Origin: Gammaproteobacteria bacterium
GTDB lineage: Bacteria > Pseudomonadota > Gammaproteobacteria > Arenicellales > JAANXG01
NCBI GenBank assembly: GCA_018263405.1
Contig: JAANXG010000150.1
Coordinates: 1 to 23,469 of the forward strand
Direction: 5' to 3'
DNA: 23,469 nucleotides
In this document: positions 23,295-23,469 of the stretch, in pieces
How positions within the stretch are numbered: the first letter of the stretch is position 1
Layout: every line of letters starts with the position of its first letter
Translations under genes and position numbers: made by a program
Notes under the pieces: model-generated
The model's database searches: none
Told to the model about the DNA's origin: nothing
What the model saw: only the letters and a program-made list of their open reading frames with translations

Positions 23295-23321
23295 ATATGG
23301 CCGGGCCGCCGCACATTCAAG
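23295..23321 (-). promoter_or_regulatory. Sigma-32-type heat-shock promoter of lon
   Basis: On the minus strand CTTGAA (23316-23321) is followed after 13 bases by GGCCATAT (23295-23302), which matches six of eight positions of the CCCCATNT heat-shock -10 element. Transcription would begin about 23288, ahead of the ATG at 23259. A sigma-70 reading (TTGAAT, 17 bases, TATTTA) is also possible. Lon is a classical heat-shock gene. Confidence 0.6.
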
Positions 23322-23376
23322 GAATAAAATCGAACCGGCCGTTGTCCTAAGGGCTCGCGCAAAAATAACTTCACAG

Positions 23377-23392
23377 AATTCGCGCCCGAATT
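23377..23392. repeat. Perfect short palindrome upstream of lon
   Basis: AATTCG (23377-23382) and CGAATT (23387-23392) form a perfect inverted repeat around four bases. It lies about 60 bases upstream of the lon promoter. It may be an operator or part of the repeat-like DNA that follows. Confidence 0.35.
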
Positions 23393-23412
23393 TGGGTTAG
23401 ATTTGGACGATC

Positions 23413-23467
23413 CGATGGAGCAAAACCGCAGTACTAGCAGGGCTACTATGAGGATTTTGCGATGGAG
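23413..23467. repeat. Imperfect palindromic element at the window edge
   Basis: Two arms of 19 bases (23420-23438 and 23442-23460) around AGG pair at 13 positions, with GCAAAA/TTTTGC outside and TAGC/GCTA inside. The octamer CGATGGAG occurs directly repeated at 23413-23420 and 23460-23467, flanking the arms. No coding frame was seen here. It looks like a REP/MITE-type repeat or an insertion sequence end cut by the window. Confidence 0.4.
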
Positions 23468-23469
23468 GA

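Noticed and set aside
1..23469. CRISPR array, tRNA, rRNA or prophage genes
   Set aside because: No regularly spaced repeats, cloverleaf-like sequence, ribosomal RNA sequence or phage proteins were seen on either strand.

Overview
The window reads as chromosomal DNA of a GC-rich, probably marine or halophilic gammaproteobacterium. This rests on GltB/GltD, PyrF, HemE, PutA and Lon of proteobacterial type and on a DMSP lyase gene; the species cannot be named from the sequence. No tRNA, rRNA, CRISPR array or complete insertion sequence was seen.

Layout. (1) Positions 1-4567: the 3' two thirds of gltB followed by gltD, which together make NADPH-dependent glutamate synthase. (2) Positions 4845-12213: a same-strand run of tightly packed genes: a LysE/RhtB-type exporter, an SLC13-type permease with two TrkA-C domains, pyrF, hemE, and a minimal bifunctional putA. 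Stop/start overlaps join exporter to permease and hemE to putA. (3) Positions 12319-16148, minus strand: a two-gene unit. The first gene encodes an M24-fold protein that matches the DMSP lyase DddP in length and at every active-site position I can recall. The second encodes an 804-residue flavoprotein of the dimethylglycine/sarcosine dehydrogenase type fused to a GcvT domain. Together they suggest catabolism of methylated osmolytes such as DMSP and glycine-betaine derivatives. (4) Positions 16286-18319: a secreted subtilase with a C-terminal outer-membrane beta-barrel-like region, divergent from dddP. (5) Positions about 18320-20860: a visibly AT-richer accessory segment. It holds a membrane-anchored metallophosphoesterase and two tandem toxin-antitoxin modules (parDE-like, then an AbrB/PIN vapBC-like pair), each with its own promoter and palindromic operator. 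An 11-bp inverted repeat brackets the second module exactly. (6) Positions 20860-23259, minus strand: lon, with a good sigma-32-type heat-shock promoter. The last ~125 bases hold an imperfect palindromic sequence that may be the edge of a repeat or mobile element.

The main points for a second look are the dddP/flavoprotein pair, the possible cassette-like boundaries of the toxin-antitoxin segment, the propeptide-less subtilase with a barrel-like tail, and the repeat-like DNA at 12259-12301 and 23377-23469. I did not find a system that I could defend as entirely new. The flavoprotein next to dddP is the best candidate for an undescribed function.
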